Shown here: in pieces, positions 54,447-63,489 of the stretch | Layout of the letters: every line of letters begins with the position of its first letter | Numbering within the stretch: position 1 is the stretch's first letter | Assembly (NCBI GenBank): GCA_019638235.1 | Contig: JAHBUE010000001.1 | Coordinates: forward strand, 1,226,492-1,290,491 | Reading direction: 5' to 3' | Source of the DNA: Cyclobacteriaceae bacterium | GTDB lineage: Bacteria > Bacteroidota > Bacteroidia > Cytophagales > Cyclobacteriaceae | Length of the DNA stretch: 64,000 bases | The notes under the pieces: model-generated | Told to the model about the DNA's origin: nothing | Database searches by the model: none | The model's input: only the letters and a program-made list of their open reading frames with translations | Program-made: the position numbers and the translations under genes

Positions 54447-54875
54447 CTACTTGCCGAGTAACCCTTTTAAAGCCGACTCAAGCGCGATTTGCTCCGGTGC
54501 ATTGGGTTGCAGTATAATCATAACGGTGTCAGAGGTGGTGGTTCGCGTAACCTGGCCACTCATTTTAACCCGGTCGGTGATATGGCTGCTTGTAGCCGAA
54601 ATAGCCTTTTCAAAGAGCTGTCGTAAGTCGTTGAATTGTTTTTGGGTTAGTTGTATTTCTGCCGGTTCGCCCCCGCTATACATACCTGTTGAACTTTCTT
54701 CGGGTTTTACAGGCACGTATTGAAGGGAAAAGGCCGTAACGAAATATTGGTTGGCGTTTCCATCTGCATAGTTATAGTGAGGTGTTTGGCTCATGCACGA
54801 AAATAGCAAGGTTGCTAAACAAAGCATCAACAGGCTTCGTAATTTTTCATCAGCGAGCGGATATTTATAATTCAT
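54447..54875 (-). CDS. Hypothetical lipoprotein
   Basis: A 142-residue protein with a lipobox (LLFSCMS, Cys27) after a positively charged start. The C-terminal part (about 70-140) may be beta. No family. It lies 1 bp from the CDF gene on the same strand, so it probably shares the metal-gene transcript. Confidence 0.6.
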   Translation of the reverse strand: MNYKYPLADEKLRSLLMLCLATLLFSCMSQTPHYNYADGNANQYFVTAFSLQYVPVKPEESSTGMYSGGEPAEIQLTQKQFNDLRQLFEKAISATSSHITDRVKMSGQVTRTTTSDTVMIILQPNAPEQIALESALKGLLGK

Positions 54876-54876
54876 G

Positions 54877-55815
54877 TTAACAGTCTTTTAGTTCGCAACT
54901 GTTTTCATTCGTTTCAATCTGAACGGTAGGGTGCTGAATGTTATGCTTTTTCATCAGGTTAAATATGGTGTTCATTATTTCCTGTTCGGATTTTACGATT
55001 GAGTTATTGATAACTGCGTGAACAGAACCTACATTGTAGCTGCCGTCCAGGCTCCAAACGTGTACATCGTGTATGTTGGTGATGCCGTCAAGTTGTTGCA
55101 GTTCTGTTTGAAGTTGGGTAAGGTTTACGGTTGCAGGCACCGATTGCAACATTATTTTTATAGTGTTGATTAAGTTTTTTGAAGCATTGAATCCAATATA
55201 GAGTGCAATAGCAATTGCTAAAACTCCGTCTATCCAGTTCCAGCCTGTGAAATTAATTATGACAGCGCCAATAAGTACGGCAGCCCAGCCTAACACGTCT
55301 TCTAATAAATGAAGCATAATAGTGCGGCTGTTTTGGTTATGCCCTCCGTGACTGTGTCCATGATGATGTTCAGCACTCTTTTTTATTCTAAAGAAGGCGA
55401 AACCATTTACGGCAAGTCCTAACACGGCAAGCCCTAACATTCCTACACCATGAACTTCTTTAGGATTTATAAAAGATTTACCGGCCGTGATAATCATGGT
55501 TACGGCACCTACCAACAGGAATACAGACAAGCCTAATGCCGATAATAACGAAAAGCGTTTGAAACCGTAAGAGAATTGCTGCGTGCGTTTTTTATCTGAA
55601 ACTTTCTCTAACAGTATGGCCAACCCGATTGCGCCTGCGTCCATAAAATCGTGAAAGGCATCGGCAATAATGGCGGTAGAGTTGGTTAATACACCGCCAA
55701 TTACTTCAACTATTGAAAACAGGAAGTTGAGCCAAAACGCCAACGACAACGCCCGTTTCCTGGAATGGTTGTGCTCCGGGTGTTCATGGTGCGCGTTACT
55801 GTGGTTGTGTGCCAT
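54877..55815 (-). CDS. Cation diffusion facilitator (Zn2+/Cd2+ exporter-like)
   Basis: A 312-residue CDF transporter. The N-terminus is His-rich (about ten His in the first 20 residues). Six membrane helices hold the DAFHDFMD and HLLEDVLGW motifs that form the HxxxD metal site, and a cytoplasmic domain follows with HDVHVWSLDG. It exports divalent metal from the cytoplasm. It lies next to the HMA and CopA genes. Confidence 0.9.
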   Translation of the reverse strand: MAHNHSNAHHEHPEHNHSRKRALSLAFWLNFLFSIVEVIGGVLTNSTAIIADAFHDFMDAGAIGLAILLEKVSDKKRTQQFSYGFKRFSLLSALGLSVFLLVGAVTMIITAGKSFINPKEVHGVGMLGLAVLGLAVNGFAFFRIKKSAEHHHGHSHGGHNQNSRTIMLHLLEDVLGWAAVLIGAVIINFTGWNWIDGVLAIAIALYIGFNASKNLINTIKIMLQSVPATVNLTQLQTELQQLDGITNIHDVHVWSLDGSYNVGSVHAVINNSIVKSEQEIMNTIFNLMKKHNIQHPTVQIETNENSCELKDC

Positions 55816-55821
55816 ACTGTT

Positions 55822-56040
55822 TTACCCAAAAGATTCGGCCTTAAATCCTTTACTTGTAATAATAGCGATAATTTCTTTTTCCGTAATCCCGTTAACCGTT
55901 ACCGTCAGTATTTTGTCTGCGTTGCTGATGTCCACATTCCAATTGCTGATGCCTACTGCATTGTCAAGGTCAGCCTGTACTTTTGATACGCAACCTCCGC
56001 AGTTAAGATTTGTTTTAAATTTTAATTCTTGATTTTCCAT
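55822..56040 (-). CDS. Heavy-metal-associated domain protein (copper chaperone-like)
   Basis: A 72-residue ferredoxin-like HMA domain with the CxxC motif (NCGGCVSKV, about 13-21) that binds Cu(I). It is a likely copper chaperone or sponge beside copA. The 42-bp gap to copA on the same strand suggests one operon. Confidence 0.88.
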   Translation of the reverse strand: MENQELKFKTNLNCGGCVSKVQADLDNAVGISNWNVDISNADKILTVTVNGITEKEIIAIITSKGFKAESFG

Positions 56041-56082
56041 TTTCTGATTTAGCCGTTATTTATATGGTGCAAATTTAGGTAC

Positions 56083-58302
56083 TTACTTCTTCCACTTCAA
56101 CCTTAAACTATTACTCACCACGCTCACACTACTCAACGCCATGGCTGCACCGGCAATCATAGGGTTGAGTAAAAAACCGTTTATCGGGTAGAGGATGCCT
56201 GCCGCAACGGGAATGCCGATGAGGTTGTAGATAAACGCCCAGAATAAATTTTGCTTAACGGTGGCTACGGTTTGTTTTGAGAGCCGTATGGCTTGTGGTA
56301 TTTTGGTGAGGTCTGATGAAATGATGGTCATTTTGGCTACGTCCATGGCAATGTCGGAGCCTTTGCCCATGGCGATGCTTACATCGGCTGTTGCCAACGC
56401 GGTGCTGTCGTTGATGCCGTCACCAACCATAGCCACTACTTTGCCTTGTTGTTGTAGTTGCTTTACAAAATCGGCTTTGTGTTGTGGCAATACTTCGGCT
56501 TTGTAATGTTTGATGCCTGTTTGCTGTGCGATAGCTTTTGCGGTGGCTTCGTTGTCGCCTGTGAGTATGTACAAGTCGATGCCCATTTGCTGCATTTCTT
56601 TGATTGCCTCTACCGATGTTTCTTTTATTTTATCGGATATGGCAATAACGGAAAGTGTTTGTTTGCTGTTGGCAAACCAGATGACGGTTTTGGATTGCGC
56701 GAACCATTCGTTTGCGTGTTGCAACAGCTCATTGTCAATGGCGATATGATTTTTGAGGAGCAAGTTTTTGTTTCCGATGTAATATGTTTCGTTATGATAT
56801 GTTGCCTGAACGCCTTCGCCCACTATGCTGTCGAATGAAGAGAGTTGCAGATTTTGCGCGTTGTTAAAATACTTCACAACGGCATCTGCCAATGGGTGTT
56901 CGGATTGTTTTTCGATGCTTAACAGAATGTCTTTCGTTGTATCGTCATTGTTCAACCATTGAATGCCGGTTACTTCCGGTTTGCCTTCGGTAATCGTTCC
57001 GGTTTTGTCTAATACGATTGCGTTTACTTTTTTAGCCAACTCTAAGCTCTCAGCATCTTTAATCAAAATTCCTTTTTCGGCACCTTTGCCTACACCAACC
57101 ATGATTGCCGTAGGTGTTGCCAATCCCAATGCGCACGGACAAGCGATAACCAAAACGGTAACGGCCGCTAATAATCCTTGCACCACTCCGTTATCGCCCC
57201 CGAGAAGGAACCATAGTATGAATGTGAGCATGGCGATACCAATTACTACGGGAACAAAAATGCCTGCGATTTTATCAACCAATTTCTGCACGGGCGCTTT
57301 ACTTCCTTGTGCGTCCTGCACCATTTTAATAATTTGGGCAAGCATGGTTTCCTTGCCCACTTTCACGGCTTTGAATTGAAAACTTCCTTTCTGGTTGATT
57401 GTTCCTGCGAATACCTTTTCGTTTTCTTTTTTCAGTACCGGTACGGGTTCACCACTCAGCATACTTTCATCGACATACGAGTTGCCTGAAACTACTATGC
57501 CATCCACTGCTATTTTTTCGCCTGGCTTTACAAGAATGATGTCGCCTGTGTTTACGGCTTCAATAGCGGTTTGTTTTTCTGTTCCGTCTGCTTGTATTAC
57601 GATGACGGTTTTGGGTTGCAATCCCATTAGTTTTTTTATGGCTGAAGATGTACTGCCTTTGGCTTTTTCTTCCAACAGCTTGCCCAACAGAATGAACGCG
57701 ATGATAACGGCAGCGGCTTCAAAGTAAACGTGGGCGTGCAGTCCGCGCTGATGCAAAAAATCTGCAAACACCATATTAAACACGCTGAACAGGTATGCGA
57801 CACCCGTACTCAACGCCACAAGGGTATCCATGTTAGCCGAACGATGCCTGGCTTGTTTCCAGGCATTGATGAAAAAATCTTTACCAAAGAAAAAAACTAC
57901 AGGCGTTGAAAACAGCCACATGATTTCGTTAGCGTAGGGTATGCTCATAAAAAACATACCGATGACAACAACGGGTAAGGACAAGATAATAGCCCAAGTG
58001 GTTTTGATTTTTAATTTGCGGAAATGCTTTTCGTGTATGGCCTCTAACGTTTCCTGTTGTTTCGTTTCGTCTTCAATCAGTAAATCATAACCAACACCTT
58101 GTACCGCTTTTTGCAAGTTGGTAGCATTGGTCATATTGGGTAGATACTCAACGGTAAGATTTCCTGTAGCAAAGTTTACCGATGCGTTTACCACGCCCTC
58201 CTGATGTTTAACAATACTTTCGACACTTGCAGCACACGAAGCACAGGTCATACCCAAAACGGGAAAAGCCTGGGTTATGGTATCTTGACTTTTGGTTGCC
58301 AT
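56083..58302 (-). CDS. copA: Copper-translocating P1B-type ATPase
   Basis: A 739-residue Cu+ exporter. The N-terminal HMA domain has GMTCASCAAS (about 18-27). The membrane CPC metal site is in ACPCALGLATPTA, the phosphorylation motif is DKTGTITEG, the actuator motif LSGEPVP and the hinge VGDGINDSTALATAD. All catalytic motifs are intact. The AraC-type gene, on the same strand and upstream, probably regulates it. Confidence 0.96.
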   Translation of the reverse strand: MATKSQDTITQAFPVLGMTCASCAASVESIVKHQEGVVNASVNFATGNLTVEYLPNMTNATNLQKAVQGVGYDLLIEDETKQQETLEAIHEKHFRKLKIKTTWAIILSLPVVVIGMFFMSIPYANEIMWLFSTPVVFFFGKDFFINAWKQARHRSANMDTLVALSTGVAYLFSVFNMVFADFLHQRGLHAHVYFEAAAVIIAFILLGKLLEEKAKGSTSSAIKKLMGLQPKTVIVIQADGTEKQTAIEAVNTGDIILVKPGEKIAVDGIVVSGNSYVDESMLSGEPVPVLKKENEKVFAGTINQKGSFQFKAVKVGKETMLAQIIKMVQDAQGSKAPVQKLVDKIAGIFVPVVIGIAMLTFILWFLLGGDNGVVQGLLAAVTVLVIACPCALGLATPTAIMVGVGKGAEKGILIKDAESLELAKKVNAIVLDKTGTITEGKPEVTGIQWLNNDDTTKDILLSIEKQSEHPLADAVVKYFNNAQNLQLSSFDSIVGEGVQATYHNETYYIGNKNLLLKNHIAIDNELLQHANEWFAQSKTVIWFANSKQTLSVIAISDKIKETSVEAIKEMQQMGIDLYILTGDNEATAKAIAQQTGIKHYKAEVLPQHKADFVKQLQQQGKVVAMVGDGINDSTALATADVSIAMGKGSDIAMDVAKMTIISSDLTKIPQAIRLSKQTVATVKQNLFWAFIYNLIGIPVAAGILYPINGFLLNPMIAGAAMALSSVSVVSNSLRLKWKK

Positions 58303-58386
58303 AACTTTGATATTTTGTGGTTCAAAGTTGATGATAATAATTGTGACGGGCGTTGTGGAATTTTGGGAGTGAGTTGTAAGATTTAC

Positions 58387-58947
58387 TTACACCTCATCCA
58401 AAGGCTTTCTTTTAACTTCTTTGATTTGCCTGAAATGACTTGGTGTTAATCCCGTAACTTTTTTGAATTGATTGCTTAGATAAGCAACGCTTGAGTAATT
58501 TAACCGGAATGCAATTTCACTCAATGACAGCTCATCATAAACCAATAGTTCTTTTACTTTTTCTATTTTTTGGGCGATAAAATATTTTTCAATGGTAGTA
58601 CCCTCTACTTCTGAAAATAAGTTTGACAGGTAATTATAATCGTGATTCAATTTACTGCTCAATATGTCCGACAGATTGTTTTTATTTCCGCTATCCTGGT
58701 GATGCACTAAATCAATAATTACATTCTTAATTTTTTCAATAACGCGACTCTTTTTATCGTCAATAATTTCAAAACCTAACGGAATTATGGCTTGCTCTAA
58801 TTTCTTTTTTTCTTCAGGTGTAGGTTTTTTTCCAAACGTTACTTCGCCAAGCCGGATGCTTTTTACGTCTAATCCTAAGTTATCCAGCTCATGTTGCACC
58901 ACCATAATGCAGCGATTGCAAACCATATTTTTTATATGTAGGGTCAT
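58387..58947 (-). CDS. AraC-family regulator with N-terminal HMA-like domain
   Basis: A 186-residue protein. The first 65 residues resemble an HMA fold with CxxC (Cys10, Cys13 in MVCNRCIMV). A linker follows, then a C-terminal AraC/XylS HTH pair (about 95-175, with SLSEIAFRLNYSSVAYLSNQ). The CxxC domain is a natural sensor for copper, and copA lies 84 bp downstream. Fusion of an HMA-like sensor to an AraC DNA-binding domain is the notable point. A role as copper-responsive activator is inferred. Confidence 0.83.
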   Translation of the reverse strand: MTLHIKNMVCNRCIMVVQHELDNLGLDVKSIRLGEVTFGKKPTPEEKKKLEQAIIPLGFEIIDDKKSRVIEKIKNVIIDLVHHQDSGNKNNLSDILSSKLNHDYNYLSNLFSEVEGTTIEKYFIAQKIEKVKELLVYDELSLSEIAFRLNYSSVAYLSNQFKKVTGLTPSHFRQIKEVKRKPLDEV

Positions 58948-58950
58948 GGG

Positions 58951-59313
58951 TTAATGTTTTGAGAGTCCGCCAATCCTGCCGAGGTGTGTGTGCTTAAAAT
59001 CATCAGTGTATTTTAAGCCATAACCAAAAATGCGGTCGAGCGAACTGTGCCCGAATAACACAACACCGGCAAGGGTAAGTTCATGGATAGCAAGAAAATA
59101 TCCGGTAAGGTAGCAAGCAATGGCCACACCTTTATGATGAAACAGGTTGTAGCTGATGGCCCCGATGCGGGTATTGACTAAGTAGCCCAACATACTTATA
59201 TCAGGTGCGAGAAACAGCGCCCAGAACACCCAACCTTCAAACGGGAGATAAGAATTTAAGTAAACAGCAAGTCCAAACATGGCGGCTTCTTCGAGGCGTA
59301 GTAGGTTTTTCAT
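58951..59313 (-). CDS. DUF4260 membrane protein
   Basis: A 120-residue membrane protein with three or four helices, matching DUF4260. Conserved parts include LAPDISMLGYLVN (about 35-47), NLFHHKGVAIA and the C-terminal GHSSLDRIFGYGLKY. Its stop lies 3 bp from the start of the AraC gene on the same strand. Function unknown. Confidence 0.82.
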   Translation of the reverse strand: MKNLLRLEEAAMFGLAVYLNSYLPFEGWVFWALFLAPDISMLGYLVNTRIGAISYNLFHHKGVAIACYLTGYFLAIHELTLAGVVLFGHSSLDRIFGYGLKYTDDFKHTHLGRIGGLSKH

Positions 59314-59351
59314 AACGGATTGATTTTAAAAATCTTCAAAAGCATTTCATC

Positions 59352-61244
59352 TTACCGGCTGTACGTATTCCACCATCGCTGAAACACAATCAACCCCCAG
59401 ATGCGTGCGTGCACATCGCCTGGGTTGGATGAAAACAATTTCTTTTTCAGGTTATCAATTTCAGGGTAATGAAATATGCCTTGTTCTTCTATTGTTTTTC
59501 TTGAAAGCAAGTCATCCACAATCATCGATTTCATTTCTTTGCGAAACCATTTCAGCAACGGAACTTCAAATCCTTTCTTGGGACGTTTATAAAGTTTAGC
59601 CGGTAAAAAGTCGCGATAGGCGTCTTGCAAAATGCGCTTACGAATGGAAGCATTGATTTTATACTCATCGGGCAGACTGAAAATAAAGTTTACCAGCTCA
59701 AAATCGAGGAAGGGCGTGCGCACTTCGAGGCTGTTGGCCATGCTCATAAGGTCAACTTTAGTGAGCATATCGTTTGGTAGCACCAACGATGTGTCGGTAA
59801 GTAAAATATCATTCAGTGTTTCCTTGTCGGGAATGGTTTGCAGAATAGTGCTCTTTCTTGGATAAAATTCACTTAACCACCGATTAATGCGCAAATCGGG
59901 ATGAAGCATGTTGAGGGCTTCGTCTTTTGTTGCAAAACTTGCCCATCGCCAATACCGTTCTTTGCTGTTGAGTTTCATGCCTTCAGCAAAGCGGGCAAGT
60001 TGTCTGGTCTTGTTGGCAAGCGAATTGTTCCGCGAGTTGGGCATTGATTTCCATATCGGATGAAACGCTTTCGCAAAATTCTCTTTCCATCCTGCATGTA
60101 ATGCCCGGTAATGGGCGGCATGTTTATTGTAACCGCCAAGCAATTCATCCGCGCCATCGCCCGAAAGGGCTACCGTAGCGTGTTTGCGCGTTTCCTTACT
60201 CAATATATATACGTTTATTGCCGATGAGTCGGCAAAGGGTTCGTCTATGTAGTCGAGAATGCTGTGGACGTGTTCATACAGGTCGTTATTGGTGAGTGAA
60301 AAAACAGTATGCTCAGTGTTGAAATGTTTTGATACAAGATTTGCATACGAAGTTTCATCAAAAAACTTTTCGTCTTTAAAACCAATAGAAAATGTGTGAA
60401 GGTCGGACTTATGTTTTTTGGCTAACCCGGTAATAACAGATGAATCAATGCCGCCACTAAGGAAGCATCCTAACGGAACATCGGACACTAACCTTCGTTG
60501 TACGGAAGTTTCTAAGAGGTCTTTGAATTTTTCTTTTGCTGATTCATAACTTAGGGTTTTATCAACATGAAAAGGAATTTGATAATAATTGTCAATTGTT
60601 AATTGCTTGTTGTTAATTTTTAGATAGTGTCCCGGCAATAGTTTTTTTACAGCTTTGAAAATAGTATCGGGAGCGGGAATATAGTTCAGTTGCAGGTAGG
60701 TGTACAGCGAGTTGTAGTCGATGGTTCTATCGATACCATACTGCAATACCGATTTCATTTCAGAAGCAAAAATGAATTTATCTTCATCGTGCAGGTAGAG
60801 TAGCGGCTTTACTCCGTAGCGGTCGCGGGCTAAGAAAAACGATTGCTCCTGTTTATCGTAAATACAAAATGCAAAAAAACCATTGAGTTTGTTCAGGCAA
60901 TTTTCTTTTTCACGAATGAACAGTTTAAGAAGAACTTCCGTATCGGAAGTTGACGCAAAGGAAACGCCCTGCGCTTCGAGTTGACTTCGTAATTCGCGGA
61001 AATTAAAAATCTCGCCATTGAATACAATGGCGTAGCGTTTCGTTTCATCCCACATGGGCTGGTGAGCCGCTGGGCTTGTATCAAGAATAGAAAGTCTGCG
61101 ATGCCCCAGGCCAACAAATTGGTCGTGGTAAATATCCTGGAAATCGGGGCCACGCTTAGCCAAAGCCATAGTGGCGTTGGTAGTATGAATCATATTCATT
61201 TTGCCAACGAGGTTAAACGCAACTATTCCGGTAATGCCGCACAT
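59352..61244 (-). CDS. asnB: Glutamine-hydrolysing asparagine synthase
   Basis: A 630-residue AsnB. The glutaminase domain starts with Cys2 (MCGITGI) and has the NGEIFNF and SDTEVLL segments; the synthase domain has the PP-loop SGGIDSSV. Typical of Bacteroidota AsnB, it makes asparagine from aspartate, or amidates a related substrate in surface-polymer loci. The downstream DUF4260 gene is in the same direction with a 38-bp gap. Confidence 0.92.
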   Translation of the reverse strand: MCGITGIVAFNLVGKMNMIHTTNATMALAKRGPDFQDIYHDQFVGLGHRRLSILDTSPAAHQPMWDETKRYAIVFNGEIFNFRELRSQLEAQGVSFASTSDTEVLLKLFIREKENCLNKLNGFFAFCIYDKQEQSFFLARDRYGVKPLLYLHDEDKFIFASEMKSVLQYGIDRTIDYNSLYTYLQLNYIPAPDTIFKAVKKLLPGHYLKINNKQLTIDNYYQIPFHVDKTLSYESAKEKFKDLLETSVQRRLVSDVPLGCFLSGGIDSSVITGLAKKHKSDLHTFSIGFKDEKFFDETSYANLVSKHFNTEHTVFSLTNNDLYEHVHSILDYIDEPFADSSAINVYILSKETRKHATVALSGDGADELLGGYNKHAAHYRALHAGWKENFAKAFHPIWKSMPNSRNNSLANKTRQLARFAEGMKLNSKERYWRWASFATKDEALNMLHPDLRINRWLSEFYPRKSTILQTIPDKETLNDILLTDTSLVLPNDMLTKVDLMSMANSLEVRTPFLDFELVNFIFSLPDEYKINASIRKRILQDAYRDFLPAKLYKRPKKGFEVPLLKWFRKEMKSMIVDDLLSRKTIEEQGIFHYPEIDNLKKKLFSSNPGDVHARIWGLIVFQRWWNTYSR

Positions 61245-61312
61245 TTCTGTAAAGTAGTAATCGGGTTTAAAGTTAAAATAAGATTTTCAACTGCCGTATT
61301 TTAATAGACGGA

Positions 61313-61885
61313 CTATCGGCTGAAACGGATAAATGTCTGTAACTTCATGCCAAGCATCATGCACACCCAGGCCAACAGTATCACAAATTCCCAATATTGC
61401 CCGCCAGCACCGGCAAGTTTACCCTGTACGCGCGGCAAGTACGTCATAAAGAAAATAAACCAGACGTAGTAGAGATAAACAGTTTGAATGACCCGATAGC
61501 GTTGAATCGATAGCTTTCCGGTTAACGTGTATTGTTTTACAACCGGCATGGCGAAAATAAATATGTACGCCACAAAACCACCTGCCAATCGTACAGGAAT
61601 AAGTTCGTTACCTGACAGGTACACAAACGACAACAACTCTGCAAGGTGAATACCGTGAGCAATAACAAATACTAAAAACGGACGAGGCGAAAGCAGGCGT
61701 TCAAGTGTGCCTTCATGCTGTGGCAACAACAAGAAAATTGTACTGAAGACCAGTAAAGAAACGCGGCCGGAATATCGTGTTACGGCCTGAAGTGCTTCCA
61801 ACGACTGCCCGTAGTTATAAAAAGCAAAAGCAGCCACCAGGCATTCCAACAGAATAACAATGATGACTGCTTTCTTTACACTCAT
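61313..61885 (-). CDS. Polytopic membrane protein
   Basis: A 190-residue protein with about six membrane segments (about 7-27, 40-55, 68-88, 95-117, 135-155 and 162-182). Loops carry few charged residues. No family recognised; similar membrane proteins (ferric-reductase-like folds without the heme ligands) exist. Function unknown. Confidence 0.6.
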   Translation of the reverse strand: MSVKKAVIIVILLECLVAAFAFYNYGQSLEALQAVTRYSGRVSLLVFSTIFLLLPQHEGTLERLLSPRPFLVFVIAHGIHLAELLSFVYLSGNELIPVRLAGGFVAYIFIFAMPVVKQYTLTGKLSIQRYRVIQTVYLYYVWFIFFMTYLPRVQGKLAGAGGQYWEFVILLAWVCMMLGMKLQTFIRFSR

Positions 61886-61897
61886 GCGAAATATTTC

Positions 61898-62638
61898 TTA
61901 CAAGGGACGAATCATAATGTTGCGATACCATACTTTATCGCCATGGTCTTGCAACGCAATATGACCTTTGGTTGATTTTCCGTAAGCGGGCATGTCTTTG
62001 AACTTACTGCCGGCAACCATCGCATCCCATTCGGGTGTATGCATGGTGAAGTTTACTACGTTTGTGCCGTTTAACCAAAATTCATAATTACCCTCGTTAG
62101 AAACAATGCGCACCTGGTTCCATTCACGGGCAGGGTTAACGGTTTCTGTCGAACAGGAAATCAGGTCATACAAATCGCCCGCGCGATGCGTAACAATTTT
62201 TGCATCCGGATGACAGTCGTTATCCAACACCTGCATTTCAGGGCCGGTTTGCCAAACATACTGATACTGTTCATCTTCTACCACATTAAAGATGATACCG
62301 CTATTACCGCACGAATCTATTTTCCATTCCAGCATCAGTTCAAAGTTTTCGTATTCATTGTTTGTAATGATGTCACCGCCACCATCGGCAACGGTGTTAT
62401 CAAAATGCAGCGCGTCATCGTCTATTCGCCATCCTGCACTAACCTGGTCGCTCTTGAAATTACGCCACCCGGCTGTTGACTGGCCGTCAAACAATAATAC
62501 CCAGCCATCCGCTTTTTGCTGTTCGGTAAGTGTATTGAGTGCCGGTGTTTCTTCCGGTTGTGTTTCGGTAGTTTCCTGATTTTTAGGTTGACATGCCAAC
62601 AGTGTAGCGAAACAAAGTAGTGTGATGATTTTTTTCAT
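61898..62638 (-). CDS. DUF1080 lipoprotein (3-keto-disaccharide hydrolase-like), copy 1
   Basis: A 246-residue lipoprotein (lipobox LLACQ) with a DUF1080 concanavalin-like fold. Recognised segments are WVLLFDGQSTAGWRNFK (about 46-62), YENFELMLEWKI (about 96-107) and the C-terminal KGHIALQDHGDKVWYRNI (about 224-241). DUF1080 proteins include 3-keto-glycoside hydrolases. A paralogue lies 29 bp upstream. Confidence 0.87.
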   Translation of the reverse strand: MKKIITLLCFATLLACQPKNQETTETQPEETPALNTLTEQQKADGWVLLFDGQSTAGWRNFKSDQVSAGWRIDDDALHFDNTVADGGGDIITNNEYENFELMLEWKIDSCGNSGIIFNVVEDEQYQYVWQTGPEMQVLDNDCHPDAKIVTHRAGDLYDLISCSTETVNPAREWNQVRIVSNEGNYEFWLNGTNVVNFTMHTPEWDAMVAGSKFKDMPAYGKSTKGHIALQDHGDKVWYRNIMIRPL

Positions 62639-62667
62639 AGTCAGATTTAATGTTTAAAGTATGCTAT

Positions 62668-63372
62668 TTATAATAAAATTATTTTAAGATTCCTGAACCA
62701 CACTTCATTGCCGTGGTCTTGTAAAACGATGTGCCCTTTTTCAATTAAACCATACGCAGGAAAATCTTTCCATTTGCCGGCATCTCTTCGTTCAATCCAG
62801 TTGGGCGAGTTTAATTGGTATGCTACTACCCGCACTCCGTTTAACCAGTGCTCAACGTTATTTTCATTAACTATAATTTTTCCTTCGTTCCATTCGCCAA
62901 CAGGCCTTAGCGTTTTGTTTTCAGGTATGTGCATGGCGTAGTTACCTGCTGTTTTATTTTCTTCAGCTAATGTTCCAGGATAACCTTCATCATCTATTAG
63001 TTGGTATTCCGGCCCGGTAGCATACGTTTGTTCATAATCTTCGCTTACGCGGAACATAACGCCACTGTTACTTTGCGCAGCAAGTTTAAATTCAAAAGAG
63101 AATTCAAAATTCCTGTATTGTGTTTCTGTTATCAGGTCGGAGCGGAAATTTTCTTCCGTATCGGAAAACGGTTTGCAGTGCAGTGTTCCGTCCGCTACCT
63201 CCCACGAATTATTTGGAAGGTTACGGAATATGCGCCAACCCGTTAATGACTGCCCATCGAATAAACTGATTGGGTCTTCCACACTTGTTAATTCTTCTTT
63301 TTTCTGCGCCTGGCAGGCAGATAGCAGCGCGATTATGACAAAAAAATTGACAGGAAAGAGACAGTTTTTCAT
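62668..63372 (-). CDS. DUF1080 lipoprotein, copy 2
   Basis: A 234-residue paralogue of the gene downstream, with lipobox LLSACQ. The shared core is the ISLFDGQSLTGWRIF segment, YRNFEFSFEFKL and KGHIVLQDHGNEVWFRNL. Both likely bind or cleave glycosides outside the cell. The two are transcribed in the same direction with a 29-bp gap, so they form one operon. Confidence 0.87.
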   Translation of the reverse strand: MKNCLFPVNFFVIIALLSACQAQKKEELTSVEDPISLFDGQSLTGWRIFRNLPNNSWEVADGTLHCKPFSDTEENFRSDLITETQYRNFEFSFEFKLAAQSNSGVMFRVSEDYEQTYATGPEYQLIDDEGYPGTLAEENKTAGNYAMHIPENKTLRPVGEWNEGKIIVNENNVEHWLNGVRVVAYQLNSPNWIERRDAGKWKDFPAYGLIEKGHIVLQDHGNEVWFRNLKIILL

Positions 63373-63489
63373 GGGTAACGATTACTTTAACGCTCAAAAT
63401 AAGGTAATCTGCGATATTTTCTTACACGGTTGTTACCTTTTTTATTCTAATTCTTATATAGGAGGAAATTCTTTTAAACAGAAATCATT

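Noticed and set aside
57468..57482. CGACATACGAGTTGC in copA as a sixth WYL box
   Set aside because: The right half does not match TGKCS, the site is inside a gene and no -7 element follows at 11 bp.
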